Part shown: piece by piece, positions 16,126 to 23,903 of the stretch
Layout: each line of letters starts with the position of its first letter
How positions within the stretch are numbered: position 1 is the stretch's first letter
Notes under the pieces: model-generated
The model's input: only the letters and a program-made list of their open reading frames with translations
What the model was told of the DNA's origin: nothing
The model's database searches: none
Assembly (NCBI GenBank): GCA_035495815.1
Contig: DATJFH010000099.1
Span: 1 to 27,456, forward strand
From: DATJFH01 sp035495815
Lineage (GTDB): Bacteria > Acidobacteriota > Terriglobia > Bryobacterales > Bryobacteraceae
Reading direction: 5' to 3'
DNA length: 27,456 nt
Translations under genes and position numbers: made by a program

Positions 16126-17358
16126 TCACGGGCATTTCGATGCGGCCGGCGGATCCTTTTCGATGCTCAACTGCCAGCAGCCGGCCGATTCGGCCTTCAG
16201 CAGATCGAGGCCGTTCCAGGAGACGGCTACCGGCGCCCAATCGGACGGAACATGCAAGCGCAGCCCGGTCACGGCGCGGCTGACGATGAGCAGCTCTTTC
16301 TGGTCCGGAAGATACCGGGCCTGCACGCGCGCGGTGATCAACTCCTCGCGCTTCGGCAGCAGGATTTTTGTCTCCACCCGGACGCGCTCCCTGCCGCGCT
16401 GGATGAGGACCGCGACGGGCTTTTCCTCGGTGATCTCTTCCATGGAACGGGCATAATCGCGGCCGTCCTTGACCTCCTTGCCGGCCACCGAAACGATGCG
16501 GTCTTCGAGCTTCAACGGACCTTTGTAATCAGGCGGGAGCCAGCCGACGACGGCGCCCGGTCCGGGGGCCTGGGGATCGTATCCGAACGGGCCCATGGCC
16601 AGCGAGGCTCCCGATCCGGGCATCACGCGGGTGGATTTGAGCACGTCGTTGCGGCGCTTCGGATCGAACTTCGTCATCTCGATCCAGTAGCAGCGCGCGA
16701 AGGCGGGACTGCCGGTTTCACAATCGACTGTCGTAGGAAACTGCGGGCGTTGATGCTTCGCGAGCCAGTCCAGGGCGGCGGCGGAGTTGGCGTCGTCGCG
16801 TGTCTCGAAGTGGTATTCGGCGGCGGTGAGCTTCGCGCGGAAGACGTCGAGCTCGCCGCCGGGCGCCACCCACAACAGCGGCGCGCCTTGCGTGTTTTCC
16901 CCGTAAACCTTGAAACTTTGGATGGCCGGACCCGGAGAGCCCTGAATAGCCAGACCCGCTGAAAACAGATCCGGCGCGCGGGAAAGAATATAGAAGGCCT
17001 CGGCGGCGCTGGCTCCCTGACCTGCCACGTACGTCCGGGTGTCGTCCATTTTCGGGAGCTTCTTCTTCGCATCGGCGACGATCAGCTCGAGAGCGCGCAC
17101 TTCGCCGTCGCCCACGCCGGCCACCACCGGGACAATGCAGTTCCATCCGCGCGAGCCGGCGAGCGGCTGCCATTGAGCAAACACTTTCCGGAACTGGGCT
17201 TCCTCCAGGCTGCCGGGAAGAACTACCAGCGTCGCGGGGTCCGTGCCGGCGGCGTAGAGATACTTCAGCTCCGCGCCGGACACCTGCAGCAGCGCTTCCC
17301 GCGGGGGCGCCTGCGCGCTCAACGCCGCCGCGATGAGTGCGAAGGAAAGAATGCGCAT
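16126..17358 (-). CDS. Secreted alpha/beta-hydrolase-like protein with a PDZ-like C-terminal domain
   Basis: Unknown function, 410 residues. Residues 1-17 are a signal peptide ending in AQA. Residues about 38-205 read like an alpha/beta-hydrolase fold used by secreted esterases: a strand LVVLPGS, a Trp-Asn-Cys-Ile-Val-Pro strand, then TYVAGQGASAAEAFYIL, in which Ser117 sits where a nucleophile elbow would be, followed by SAGLAIQGSPG and PLLWVAPGGELD. A clear GxSxG is not present, so catalysis is uncertain. Residues about 268-335 look like a PDZ domain (PPDYKGPLKLEDRIVSVAGK, then a Val-Leu-Ile-Gln-Arg-Gly-Arg strand). It begins 2 nt after the stop of the small upstream gene, a strong operon sign. 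The ATG at 17358 is supported by the signal peptide. It may bind or process an envelope protein or polymer. Confidence 0.8.
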   Translation of the reverse strand: MRILSFALIAAALSAQAPPREALLQVSGAELKYLYAAGTDPATLVVLPGSLEEAQFRKVFAQWQPLAGSRGWNCIVPVVAGVGDGEVRALELIVADAKKKLPKMDDTRTYVAGQGASAAEAFYILSRAPDLFSAGLAIQGSPGPAIQSFKVYGENTQGAPLLWVAPGGELDVFRAKLTAAEYHFETRDDANSAAALDWLAKHQRPQFPTTVDCETGSPAFARCYWIEMTKFDPKRRNDVLKSTRVMPGSGASLAMGPFGYDPQAPGPGAVVGWLPPDYKGPLKLEDRIVSVAGKEVKDGRDYARSMEEITEEKPVAVLIQRGRERVRVETKILLPKREELITARVQARYLPDQKELLIVSRAVTGLRLHVPSDWAPVAVSWNGLDLLKAESAGCWQLSIEKDPPAASKCP

Positions 17359-17360
17359 GT

Positions 17361-17672
17361 CTATTTCTTCAGGCGGGTCCGGATCTTCCTGGCCAGCTTC
17401 TCGATGTCTTCGGCCTTTTTCAGGCTGGCGAGGGACAGCACGTGCCGGTCCTCCTTGATCAGATCATCCTGGAGCTCTTCGGAGAGCTTGACCAGTTGGG
17501 CCGCGTCCTGCAGGGTTTTCTCGTAGTCCGCCTTGAGGATCTCCTCCTGCTGCGATTTACCGTTCGGCAGTTTCACATCGCGGCGGCTGTCGGCGGAATG
17601 GTCGCGCCGGGTGGCTTCGAATTGCGCAAACAGCAGACTCGCGGCCATGAGCGGAAGCAGCAGCTTTTTCAT
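17361..17672 (-). CDS. Small exported helical protein
   Basis: Not a family I can name. From the ATG at 17672 it has 103 residues: signal peptide MKKLLLPLMAASLLFAQ, a polar linker rich in Arg, Asp and Ser, then a charged, probably coiled-coil helix from about residue 45 to the end (KTLQDAAQLVKLSEELQDDL, finishing in Lys/Arg-rich turns). A purine-rich AGGTG lies about 7 nt before the ATG. The frame extends upstream to 17738, but only the internal ATG gives a proper signal sequence. The downstream hydrolase-like gene starts 2 nt after the stop, so they are one transcription unit. It could be a periplasmic partner of that protein; this is inference from adjacency only. Confidence 0.78.
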   Translation of the reverse strand: MKKLLLPLMAASLLFAQFEATRRDHSADSRRDVKLPNGKSQQEEILKADYEKTLQDAAQLVKLSEELQDDLIKEDRHVLSLASLKKAEDIEKLARKIRTRLKK

Positions 17673-17785
17673 GAGGCACCTGCTTTCATGATATCGAACC
17701 GCGGGAGAACGCCATGCGAGAAGGGAATCGTCATGCAAAGTGGACGTTGCCTGGAGGAATTGGTTTTGCCGAAAGGGATCGTCAA

Positions 17786-17819
17786 CGTCCAGCCTCCTGA
17801 AAAGTCAGGAGGCCGGACG
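17786..17819 (+). repeat. Long inverted repeat (14 bp stem, AAAG loop) containing CCTCCT/AGGAGG arms
   Basis: Arms CGTCC + GCCTCCTGA (17786-17790, 17792-17800) and TCAGGAGGC + GGACG (17805-17813, 17815-17819) pair perfectly, apart from one A/C mismatch at 17791/17814. The loop is AAAG at 17801-17804. No T-run follows on either strand, so it is not a standard terminator. The consensus Shine-Dalgarno AGGAGG would be locked in the stem in RNA from either strand. Confidence 0.8.
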
Positions 17820-17988
17820 GGTGTCGCGCCGGGACGCCCCCGCCAAAGAGCATCCACGGGCAGTAACACCGCAGGTGACGACGATGGCCATGACAGCGCC
17901 ATCAGAGCGATTCCCGCACAGAAGCGCCCTTTTGATTTCAAGCTACCAGGGCTGGTCCGACCTGCCTGGCGGCTGTAGCCGTATCTTG

Positions 17989-18018
17989 TTGCGACGGTTC
18001 GGAAATTTATTTTATGAT
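17989..18018 (+). promoter_or_regulatory. Sigma-70-like promoter for the small basic protein
   Basis: TTGCGA at 17989-17994 and TATGAT at 18013-18018 are separated by 18 nt, the best -35/-10 pair I see in this window. Transcription from about 18025 would give a leader of about 41 nt with GGGGGAG at 18051-18057, 8 nt before the ATG at 18066. Confidence 0.55.
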
Positions 18019-18065
18019 TCGCGTGACCCGCGCGCCGAACTATCCTGGGTGGGGGAGCTGTCCGG

Positions 18066-18218
18066 ATGGCGAGAAAGAAGACCTTCGACATGAAAAAGGA
18101 AGTCCGGAAGCTGGCCCGGGAACGGGTGGGGACCGTGCCACCGGCGCGGCCGATCGAGCCGAAGAGCGCGCGGAAGAAGCCCAAGTACCGGAAGCCGTTG
18201 GGTGAAGAGGAGGGGTGA
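18066..18218 (+). CDS. Small basic protein, 50 residues
   Basis: Function unknown. The reading frame ATG 18066 to TGA 18216-18218 encodes 50 residues starting MARKKTFDMKKEVRKLARER. It continues through a Pro/Lys-rich centre (VPPARPIEPKSARKKPKY) and ends in an acidic EEEG. About a third of the residues are Lys or Arg. Support for a real gene comes from the purine-rich GGGGGAG at 18051-18057 at good spacing, the promoter upstream, and its own slot between two other genes. I have an impression that similar short Lys/Arg-rich proteins occur in Acidobacteria but cannot confirm it here. The charge suggests nucleic acid or ribosome binding; that is a guess. A 14-bp perfect GC palindrome follows the stop. 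Confidence 0.6.
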   Translation: MARKKTFDMKKEVRKLARERVGTVPPARPIEPKSARKKPKYRKPLGEEEG

Positions 18219-18224
18219 GACCCG

Positions 18225-18238
18225 GCGCGGCGCCGCGC
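18225..18238 (+). repeat. Perfect 14-bp palindrome after the small basic protein gene
   Basis: GCGCGGCGCCGCGC begins 7 nt after the stop at 18218. It could fold as a short GC hairpin at the transcript end, but no T-run follows, and in such GC-rich DNA a palindrome of this length may be chance. Confidence 0.4.
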
Positions 18239-18306
18239 GTTGACGGGCGGCAGGGGCTCCGCTTTTCCGGCGGCGAGGCATCAATTCGAGGGCGGGTTAG
18301 CCGCAG

Positions 18307-18312
18307 TATAAT
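18307..18312 (+). promoter_or_regulatory. -10 hexamer TATAAT immediately before the LarA-like gene
   Basis: A perfect TATAAT ends 6 nt before the ATG at 18319, the same spacing as at the S9 peptidase gene. The predicted transcription start coincides with the start codon, and no Shine-Dalgarno is present (the spacer is ATCGGA). A leaderless mRNA is expected. Confidence 0.6.
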
Positions 18313-18318
18313 ATCGGA

Positions 18319-19605
18319 ATGAACTTTTCCCGGCTCCTGCCTGTACGCCAGAACTTTCCCGATCGAAGCCTGAGGGACATTCCATCGGCTGTGCGCCGGG
18401 AACTGTCCGCCTCTCCATTCGCCTCCAGGCTGAAACCGGGCTCGCGGGTGGCGATCGGGGTAGGAAGCCGCGGCATCACCAACATTGCGACGATCGTGCG
18501 GGCGGCGGTGGATTACTGGAAGTCGGCGGGCATGCGGCCGTTCATCTTCCCGGCGATGGGAAGCCACGGCGCGGCGACGGCGGAAGGGCAGGCGGACGTG
18601 CTGGCGCACTACGGGATCATCGAGGAGACGATGGGGTGTCCGATCATCAGCTCGCTCGACGTGGTACCGGCGGGGACTACGCCGGAGGGCATTCGCACGT
18701 TCATGGACCGGAACGCATACGAGAGTGACGGCGTAATGCTGGTGGGGCGGGTAAAGTGGCACACCGACTTCGCCGGAAAGATCGAGAGCGGCCTGTTCAA
18801 GATGATGGCGATCGGCCTGGGCAAGTTCGCCGGCGCGCAGCATTATCACACCTACGCCTACCGGATGGGATTGGAGAAGGTAATCCGGAGCATCGGGCGG
18901 CAGGTGCTGGCGTCGGGCAAGATCCTGGGCGGGCTGGCCATTCTCGAAGACGCGCACCACAACACGGGCCAGGTGACGGCAGTGCCGGTGGAATCGATGG
19001 AGCAGCGGGAAGAAGAGCTGCTGGCGCTGGTGAAATCGTGGATGGGAAAGATCCCGATGGATCTGGACATCCTGATTCTGGACGAGATCGGCAAGAACAT
19101 CAGCGGCGCGGGCATGGACACGAAAGTAGTGAATCGCGGCGTACACGGGCAGTACAATCCATGGCCGGAGGCTCCGGTTATCGAGCGCATATTCATCCGG
19201 GACATCAGCAACCTGAGCTACGGGAACGGCGTTGGATTGGGCATGGCGGACGTGGTGTCGGACCGGCTGCTGAACAAGATCGACTGGCTCCCCACGCGTA
19301 TCAACTCGTTGACGGCGTCCACTCCGGCGGCGATACGGACGCCGGCGCACTTCCCGACGGACCGCGAATGCCTGGAACGGATCGCCCCGACCGTAGGGAA
19401 GTTCGACATCGCGGAAGTGACCATCGGATGGGTGAAGAACTCGCTGGAGATCGGGCATATCGTTCTGAGCGAGAATCTGCGTCCGCAGATCGAGCGCAAT
19501 GCGCTGCTGGAGATCATCGGACCGCCGATGGAGTTCGCGTTCGACGAGACGGGCAACCTGGCGGGACTGCCCATCGAAGCGGCAAAAGCCGTCCCGGTGC
19601 ACTAA
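18319..19605 (+). CDS. LarA-like (DUF2088, lactate racemase N-terminal domain) protein
   Basis: Homologue of the nickel-pincer-dependent racemase LarA; the substrate is unknown and need not be lactate. It has 428 residues. The N-terminal part contains GSRVAIGVGSRGITN and the family signature FIFPAMGSHGAATAEG with His83, the position where LarA binds cofactor. Next come VKWHTDFAGKIESGLFKMMA (His148, Lys154, Lys161) and AGAQHYHTY (His175, His177). In LarA, Lys184 is covalently joined to the pincer cofactor and His200 binds nickel 16 residues later; Lys161 and His177 have that same spacing, which is suggestive only. The C-terminal half has ISGAGMDTKVVNRG and ISNLSYGNGVGLGMADV. No larB, larC or larE lies beside it, so cofactor would have to be made elsewhere. 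The next gene converges on it. Confidence 0.85.
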   Translation: MNFSRLLPVRQNFPDRSLRDIPSAVRRELSASPFASRLKPGSRVAIGVGSRGITNIATIVRAAVDYWKSAGMRPFIFPAMGSHGAATAEGQADVLAHYGIIEETMGCPIISSLDVVPAGTTPEGIRTFMDRNAYESDGVMLVGRVKWHTDFAGKIESGLFKMMAIGLGKFAGAQHYHTYAYRMGLEKVIRSIGRQVLASGKILGGLAILEDAHHNTGQVTAVPVESMEQREEELLALVKSWMGKIPMDLDILILDEIGKNISGAGMDTKVVNRGVHGQYNPWPEAPVIERIFIRDISNLSYGNGVGLGMADVVSDRLLNKIDWLPTRINSLTASTPAAIRTPAHFPTDRECLERIAPTVGKFDIAEVTIGWVKNSLEIGHIVLSENLRPQIERNALLEIIGPPMEFAFDETGNLAGLPIEAAKAVPVH

Positions 19606-19702
19606 CGGCGCGCCCGGTCGTTGCTGCGACAGGCCTTCAAACACCTTCACTTCAGCGCGGCGTGGACACACGGCCGCGTTCCGGCGCCGGCGGCATACCC
19701 AC

Positions 19703-20635
<933 letters not shown>

Positions 20636-20683
20636 TATCTATTCCTTTTACCAGGGGGTGGATTCGGGAGAAACGAAATTATG

Positions 20684-20689
20684 ATTATA
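20684..20689 (-). promoter_or_regulatory. -10 hexamer TATAAT for mdh, overlapping the stop of the upstream gene
   Basis: On the minus strand TATAAT occupies 20689 to 20684 and includes the TAA stop (20687-20685) of the oxidoreductase gene. A start near 20677 would give mdh a leader of about 40 nt with an AAAGGA ribosome-binding site. No good -35 was found. Confidence 0.45.
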
Positions 20690-21695
20690 GCTTTTCCATA
20701 CCGCCGGATTCGATCGAACGCTCGGCCGCCTCGCAGAGGGTGACGGCCAGCGCGGCTTCTTCCGGCGTAATCCTGGGCGCGATTTCACCGCGGATCACGG
20801 CGGCGAAATGGCGCATTTCGGCGCGCAGCTCGAACAACTCGCCGGAAGGAGCGATCGGAATGTCTTCGAGGCGCGCATCCCGGACGCGCTTGAGCGAGCA
20901 AACCGGGTGTTCGGTGCGGTCCATCTCACCGTCCCAAAACGCGAGGGCGGCGCCGGAGCTACCCACGACCTTGGCGGTCATGTGATGCTCGGCGGTGGCC
21001 AGCGATTGGGTGACGGTCAGGTGGGCGCCGGATTCGAAGGCGACGATGGCGGACAGGTTGTCCCAGAGTCCGGGGGGGCTGGAGGGCCGCCGGACGCCGC
21101 GCGCGTAGACCGAGACGGGGCGGCCGGCCTCGCGCAGCCACCAGCAGCCGAGGTCGAAGAAGTGGATCGGCTCCTCGAGCGTCCAGCTTCCGACGCGCTG
21201 GGGGTCGTAGCGCCAGCCGGAGGCGCCGAGGCGGTAAGGGCGGCGCCAGATGTCGATGGTGGCGTACTGGGCGTCGCCGACCATGCCCTCCTCGATCATT
21301 TCGCGCATGCGGCCCCATTGGGTGGAATGGCGGAGCTCGTGGCCGATGTAGAGAGTCTTGCCGGTGGCTTGGGCCACCTCGATCAGCGCGCGGCACTCGG
21401 CCTGGTTAGACGACATGGGTTTTTCGAGCAGGGTGTGTTTGCCTGACTGGAGCGCGGCGGCGGCGACTTCGCGATGGAGATAGGTGGGCAGAACGATGTC
21501 GACGGCGTCGAGGCCGGGATGCGCCAGCAGCTCATGATAGCGGGCGTAGGTCGGGACGTCGAGTTTCGCGGACGCCGCCTGGCGCGACGCTTCCGACTGC
21601 GAGCAGACCGCCGCGACTTCGAACTCGCCCGATTCGGCCAGCGCCGCAGCGTGATGGCTGCCCCAGGCGCCGTATCCGATAAGACCGATTTTCAT
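20685..21695 (-). CDS. Gfo/Idh/MocA-family NAD(P)-dependent oxidoreductase
   Basis: Sugar- or inositol-type dehydrogenase; substrate not predictable. The ATG at 21695 gives 336 residues and is preceded by GGAG at 8 nt; the frame is open much further upstream, but the Rossmann fold begins right here (MKIGLIGYGAWGSHHAAALA, with GxGxxG). The family motif EKP occurs as LLEKPMSSN at about residues 93-101, with the Lys that contacts cofactor and substrate. The C-terminal beta-sheet domain holds GSWTLEEPIHFFDLGCWWL, where His is the usual catalytic position. TACAAT on the minus strand at 21713-21718 may be its -10. mdh follows on the same strand. Confidence 0.93.
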   Translation of the reverse strand: MKIGLIGYGAWGSHHAAALAESGEFEVAAVCSQSEASRQAASAKLDVPTYARYHELLAHPGLDAVDIVLPTYLHREVAAAALQSGKHTLLEKPMSSNQAECRALIEVAQATGKTLYIGHELRHSTQWGRMREMIEEGMVGDAQYATIDIWRRPYRLGASGWRYDPQRVGSWTLEEPIHFFDLGCWWLREAGRPVSVYARGVRRPSSPPGLWDNLSAIVAFESGAHLTVTQSLATAEHHMTAKVVGSSGAALAFWDGEMDRTEHPVCSLKRVRDARLEDIPIAPSGELFELRAEMRHFAAVIRGEIAPRITPEEAALAVTLCEAAERSIESGGMEKL

Positions 21696-21712
21696 TTTTT
21701 CTCCAGTTTCCG

Positions 21713-21718
21713 ATTGTA
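21713..21718 (-). promoter_or_regulatory. Possible -10 hexamer TACAAT for the Gfo/Idh/MocA gene
   Basis: On the minus strand TACAAT lies 17 nt before the ATG at 21695, leaving about 10 nt of leader that includes the GGAG ribosome-binding site. It matches TATAAT at 5 of 6 positions. Confidence 0.35.
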
Positions 21719-21726
21719 TATCGCAG

Positions 21727-21744
21727 GCGGCCGAACCCGGCCGC
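21727..21744 (+). repeat. Inverted repeat between the divergent oxidoreductase and kelch genes
   Basis: GCGGCCG (21727-21733), loop AACC, CGGCCGC (21738-21744): a perfect 7-bp stem. It lies just upstream of the putative oxidoreductase -10, so it could be an operator. No factor is implied by the sequence. Confidence 0.35.
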
Positions 21745-21910
21745 GGAGCGTTTCTTGGCGCGGCTGCGGCGCGGGGTGTGGCGGGTCGAAAGCGCGGGTC
21801 CTGCCCGGCGTGGTAGAGCGGTTCGATGGGCATGTGCGCTGCCGGTGTTTCCGGGTTAGCCTGAAGATGACTCGAGCGGACACGCGCGCGGGCTTGCGGG
21901 AGGGCTCGGT

Positions 21911-23068
21911 GTGATCGACGGCCGGTCGCGGTGGATATTGGCGGTCGCCCTGGCATTCGGCTCAGGGGCGACGATTCGATGGTTGGCCGCGCCTCCGCCG
22001 GTCGGGGCGCAGCAGACGCGCAGAGTTGGGCGCCTGCGCTCGACCGCATCGATGCAGGCGGCGCGCGCGGCACATACCGCGACGGCGCTGGCGGCGGGCG
22101 ACGTACTCATCTGCGGCGGGTTCACCGGCTCCGAATCGGAGACTGCGGAAGCCGAGCTGTTCGATTCGCGCGCCGAGAAGTTCAAGCCCGTCGGGCAGCC
22201 GCATGAATCCAGACACAGTCACACGGCAACGCGGTTGACGGACGGCCGGGTCCTGATCGCGGGTGGCATCGCCGCGGACAACAGCTATCTGGCGACGGCG
22301 GAACTGTTCGATCCGTCGACGAAGACGTTTCGCGCCGCGGGCCGCATGACGATGGCGCGGGCGGGTCACGAAGCGACGCTTCTCGACGATGGCCGCGTCC
22401 TGCTCGCCGGCGGCGTGGGGACGGGATGGACCTTCCTGGCGACGGCGGAGATCTTCGACCCGCGCACGGGGGGTTTCTCGGCAACCGGGTCCATGCGCGA
22501 GGCCCGCGAGAGTCACGTTGCCGTCAAGATGCGCGACGGACGCGTCCTCATAGCGGGTGGACACCGCGGCCGCCGCGCCGCCGCAATCATCTCCCGCACA
22601 TCGGAGATTTTCGATCCGGCATCGGGCCGGTTTCAGGATTCGGCTCAGATGGGGGTCCGGCGCCACAAGCACGACGGCATCGCGCTCGAAGACGGCCGCG
22701 TCTTCATCGCCGGCGGCGCGGACGAGCGCGACAACGAAGGCGTCTATTCGAGCGCAGAGGTGTTCGATCCCGCCACCGCCCGGTTCCGGGCCGCGCCCGG
22801 CATGCGCCTCGGCCGCTACAAGCACCGCGGCACGATCTTCGTGTTGTCGAGCGGCCGGCTGCTGCTGGCGGGCGGCGCAACGCAGGCGGAGGAGTACGAT
22901 CCTGCGACCGGCGAGAGCGAGGTGGTTGGCGGAAGCTCTCGCCTGGCGGGCCAGTTTTCAGCCACGGCATGGCTGCCCGAGGAGCGCGTCCTCATCACGG
23001 GGGGCTATGGCAACGGTACGGGACCGAGATCCAGCGCCTGGATTTATGAACCGGCGGGGAGTCGATGA
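21911..23068 (+). CDS. Secreted seven-repeat kelch-like beta-propeller protein
   Basis: Starts with GTG at 21911, preceded by a purine-rich GGGAGGG, and encodes 385 residues. The N-terminus (RSRWILAVALAFGSGATIRW) is a signal peptide or anchor. The rest is seven kelch-type blades, each with a His/Ala-Thr strand, a turn DGRV, and a Leu-Ile-Ala-Gly-Gly strand. The seven strands are DVLICGG, GRVLIAGG, GRVLLAGG, GRVLIAGG, GRVFIAGG, GRLLLAGG and RVLITGG, with the inter-blade phrase AELFDPSTKTF or close variants. Seven repeats make one closed propeller, so this is probably the complete fold. It may bind sugar or protein ligands, or could be an oxidase-like propeller without a visible active site; function is unknown. 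A good intrinsic terminator follows. Confidence 0.85.
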   Translation: MIDGRSRWILAVALAFGSGATIRWLAAPPPVGAQQTRRVGRLRSTASMQAARAAHTATALAAGDVLICGGFTGSESETAEAELFDSRAEKFKPVGQPHESRHSHTATRLTDGRVLIAGGIAADNSYLATAELFDPSTKTFRAAGRMTMARAGHEATLLDDGRVLLAGGVGTGWTFLATAEIFDPRTGGFSATGSMREARESHVAVKMRDGRVLIAGGHRGRRAAAIISRTSEIFDPASGRFQDSAQMGVRRHKHDGIALEDGRVFIAGGADERDNEGVYSSAEVFDPATARFRAAPGMRLGRYKHRGTIFVLSSGRLLLAGGATQAEEYDPATGESEVVGGSSRLAGQFSATAWLPEERVLITGGYGNGTGPRSSAWIYEPAGSR

Positions 23069-23111
23069 TGAGGCTACAGAATTCCGCTTCGAAGAAGCGA
23101 ATTGGGCGGAA

Positions 23112-23147
23112 TGCGCGGCCCTTCGAGCCGCCGCGCACCGATTTTTT
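23112..23147 (+). terminator. Rho-independent terminator after the kelch-like gene
   Basis: Stem TGCGCGGC (23112-23119) and GCCGCGCA (23130-23137), an 8-bp perfect GC-rich pair with a 10-nt loop, followed after four bases by TTTTTT at 23142-23147. It lies 44 nt after the kelch stop and separates that gene from the SIMPL gene. Confidence 0.7.
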
Positions 23148-23216
23148 AGAAGGCGTACGACTGAACAGGAGGGGACGGGCATTGCCAAAAACCGGCTAGC
23201 CCTTCCAAAAGAGGTC

Positions 23217-23222
23217 TATAAT
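23217..23222 (+). promoter_or_regulatory. -10 hexamer TATAAT for the SIMPL-domain gene
   Basis: A perfect TATAAT, 22 nt before the ATG at 23245. The predicted start near 23229 leaves a leader of about 16 nt that contains GAGGTGA as ribosome-binding site. No good -35 at normal spacing. Confidence 0.55.
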
Positions 23223-23244
23223 CTGGTCGAGGTGAATCACAAAC

Positions 23245-23883
23245 ATGACGAGGGAAAAATCTGCTGTTTGTTTTCTGTTGTTCAGCGCCCTGCTGCACGG
23301 ACAAACAGACGCTCTGAGCGTAACGGCCAGCAAGACGGTCGACCTGACCCCTGATGAGATGACGTTCAGCGTTGTTGTCCTTGCGGATCAGGACACCACT
23401 CTCGAGCAGGTTCTGCAAGTGGTCAAAGCCGCGGGTATCACGGCGAATAACCTGGGCGGCGTCGGCTCGTCTCAATTCGGTCCGAGCCCCAACCAGTCGC
23501 GCCTGGTCTACCAGTTTACGCTGACTACACCGCTCGGGAAATTCAAAGATACGGTGGATGGATTCACCTCCGTGCGCCGCAGCCTGCTTGCGAACAGCAG
23601 CAATATGGAGTTGCAGACCAACGTGGTCGCCATTACCCCGGCGGAAGCGTCACGAGAGCAGGCCCGCCTCCAGGCGACCCCCGATTTGATTGCCGATGCC
23701 CGAAAAAAGGCTGACGTCCTGGCGAAGGCAGCCGGCCTGACGCTGGGTCCGATAGTGGGAATCAGCGACGTCGCTCCGGCATTAAACAATCAATTCGGGC
23801 CCGTTTACGGCCCCTACGGTCCGGTGGGCCAGTCGGGCTTGAAAACAACCTTTATTATGTCGGTGCGATTTGGGATCCGTTGA
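23245..23883 (+). CDS. SIMPL-domain (DUF541) exported protein
   Basis: Periplasmic or outer-envelope protein of the SIMPL/DUF541 family; molecular role unclear in bacteria. It has 212 residues with a signal peptide (Lys-containing start, then AVCFLLFSALLHGQ). The domain covers the rest: LSVTASKTVDLTPDEMTFSV is the typical first strand, followed by AGITANNLGGVGSSQF, the central strand LVYQFTLTTPL, and ARKKADVLAKAAGLTLGPIV, the usual helix of the family. A Gly/Pro/Tyr-rich stretch (FGPVYGPYGPVG) precedes the last strand. It is monocistronic: a terminator lies upstream and 294 nt without a gene lie downstream. The start is supported by GAGGTGA and the signal peptide. Confidence 0.88.
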   Translation: MTREKSAVCFLLFSALLHGQTDALSVTASKTVDLTPDEMTFSVVVLADQDTTLEQVLQVVKAAGITANNLGGVGSSQFGPSPNQSRLVYQFTLTTPLGKFKDTVDGFTSVRRSLLANSSNMELQTNVVAITPAEASREQARLQATPDLIADARKKADVLAKAAGLTLGPIVGISDVAPALNNQFGPVYGPYGPVGQSGLKTTFIMSVRFGIR

Positions 23884-23903
23884 GGCTGCGGCGCCGTAAC
23901 GGG

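Larger units (their letters stand above)
17673..18065 (+). other. 393-nt intergenic region with a strong hairpin, divergent promoters and no clear gene
   Basis: The region separates the minus-strand run (starting at 17672) from the small basic protein at 18066. It holds a TATCAT box on the minus strand at 17688-17693, a long hairpin at 17786-17819, and a plus-strand promoter at 17989-18018. A minus-strand frame ends in a 4-nt ATGA overlap with the gene starting at 17672 and reads, from an ATG at 17902, a hydrophobic N-terminus then PPDFSGGWTLTI. It is only 77 codons, so I do not call it as a gene. Confidence 0.55.

Noticed and set aside
17669..17902. Minus-strand frame of 77 codons ending in ATGA overlap with the small helical protein gene
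   Set aside because: The hydrophobic N-terminus and PDFSGGWTL are suggestive, but there is no ribosome-binding site that I can defend and the C-terminal half looks random. Recorded only as an observation with the hairpin.
21696..22073. N-terminal extension of the Gfo/Idh/MocA protein
   Set aside because: The Rossmann fold starts at 21695 with a ribosome-binding site; the extension is Pro/Ala/Arg-rich and overlaps the kelch gene start.
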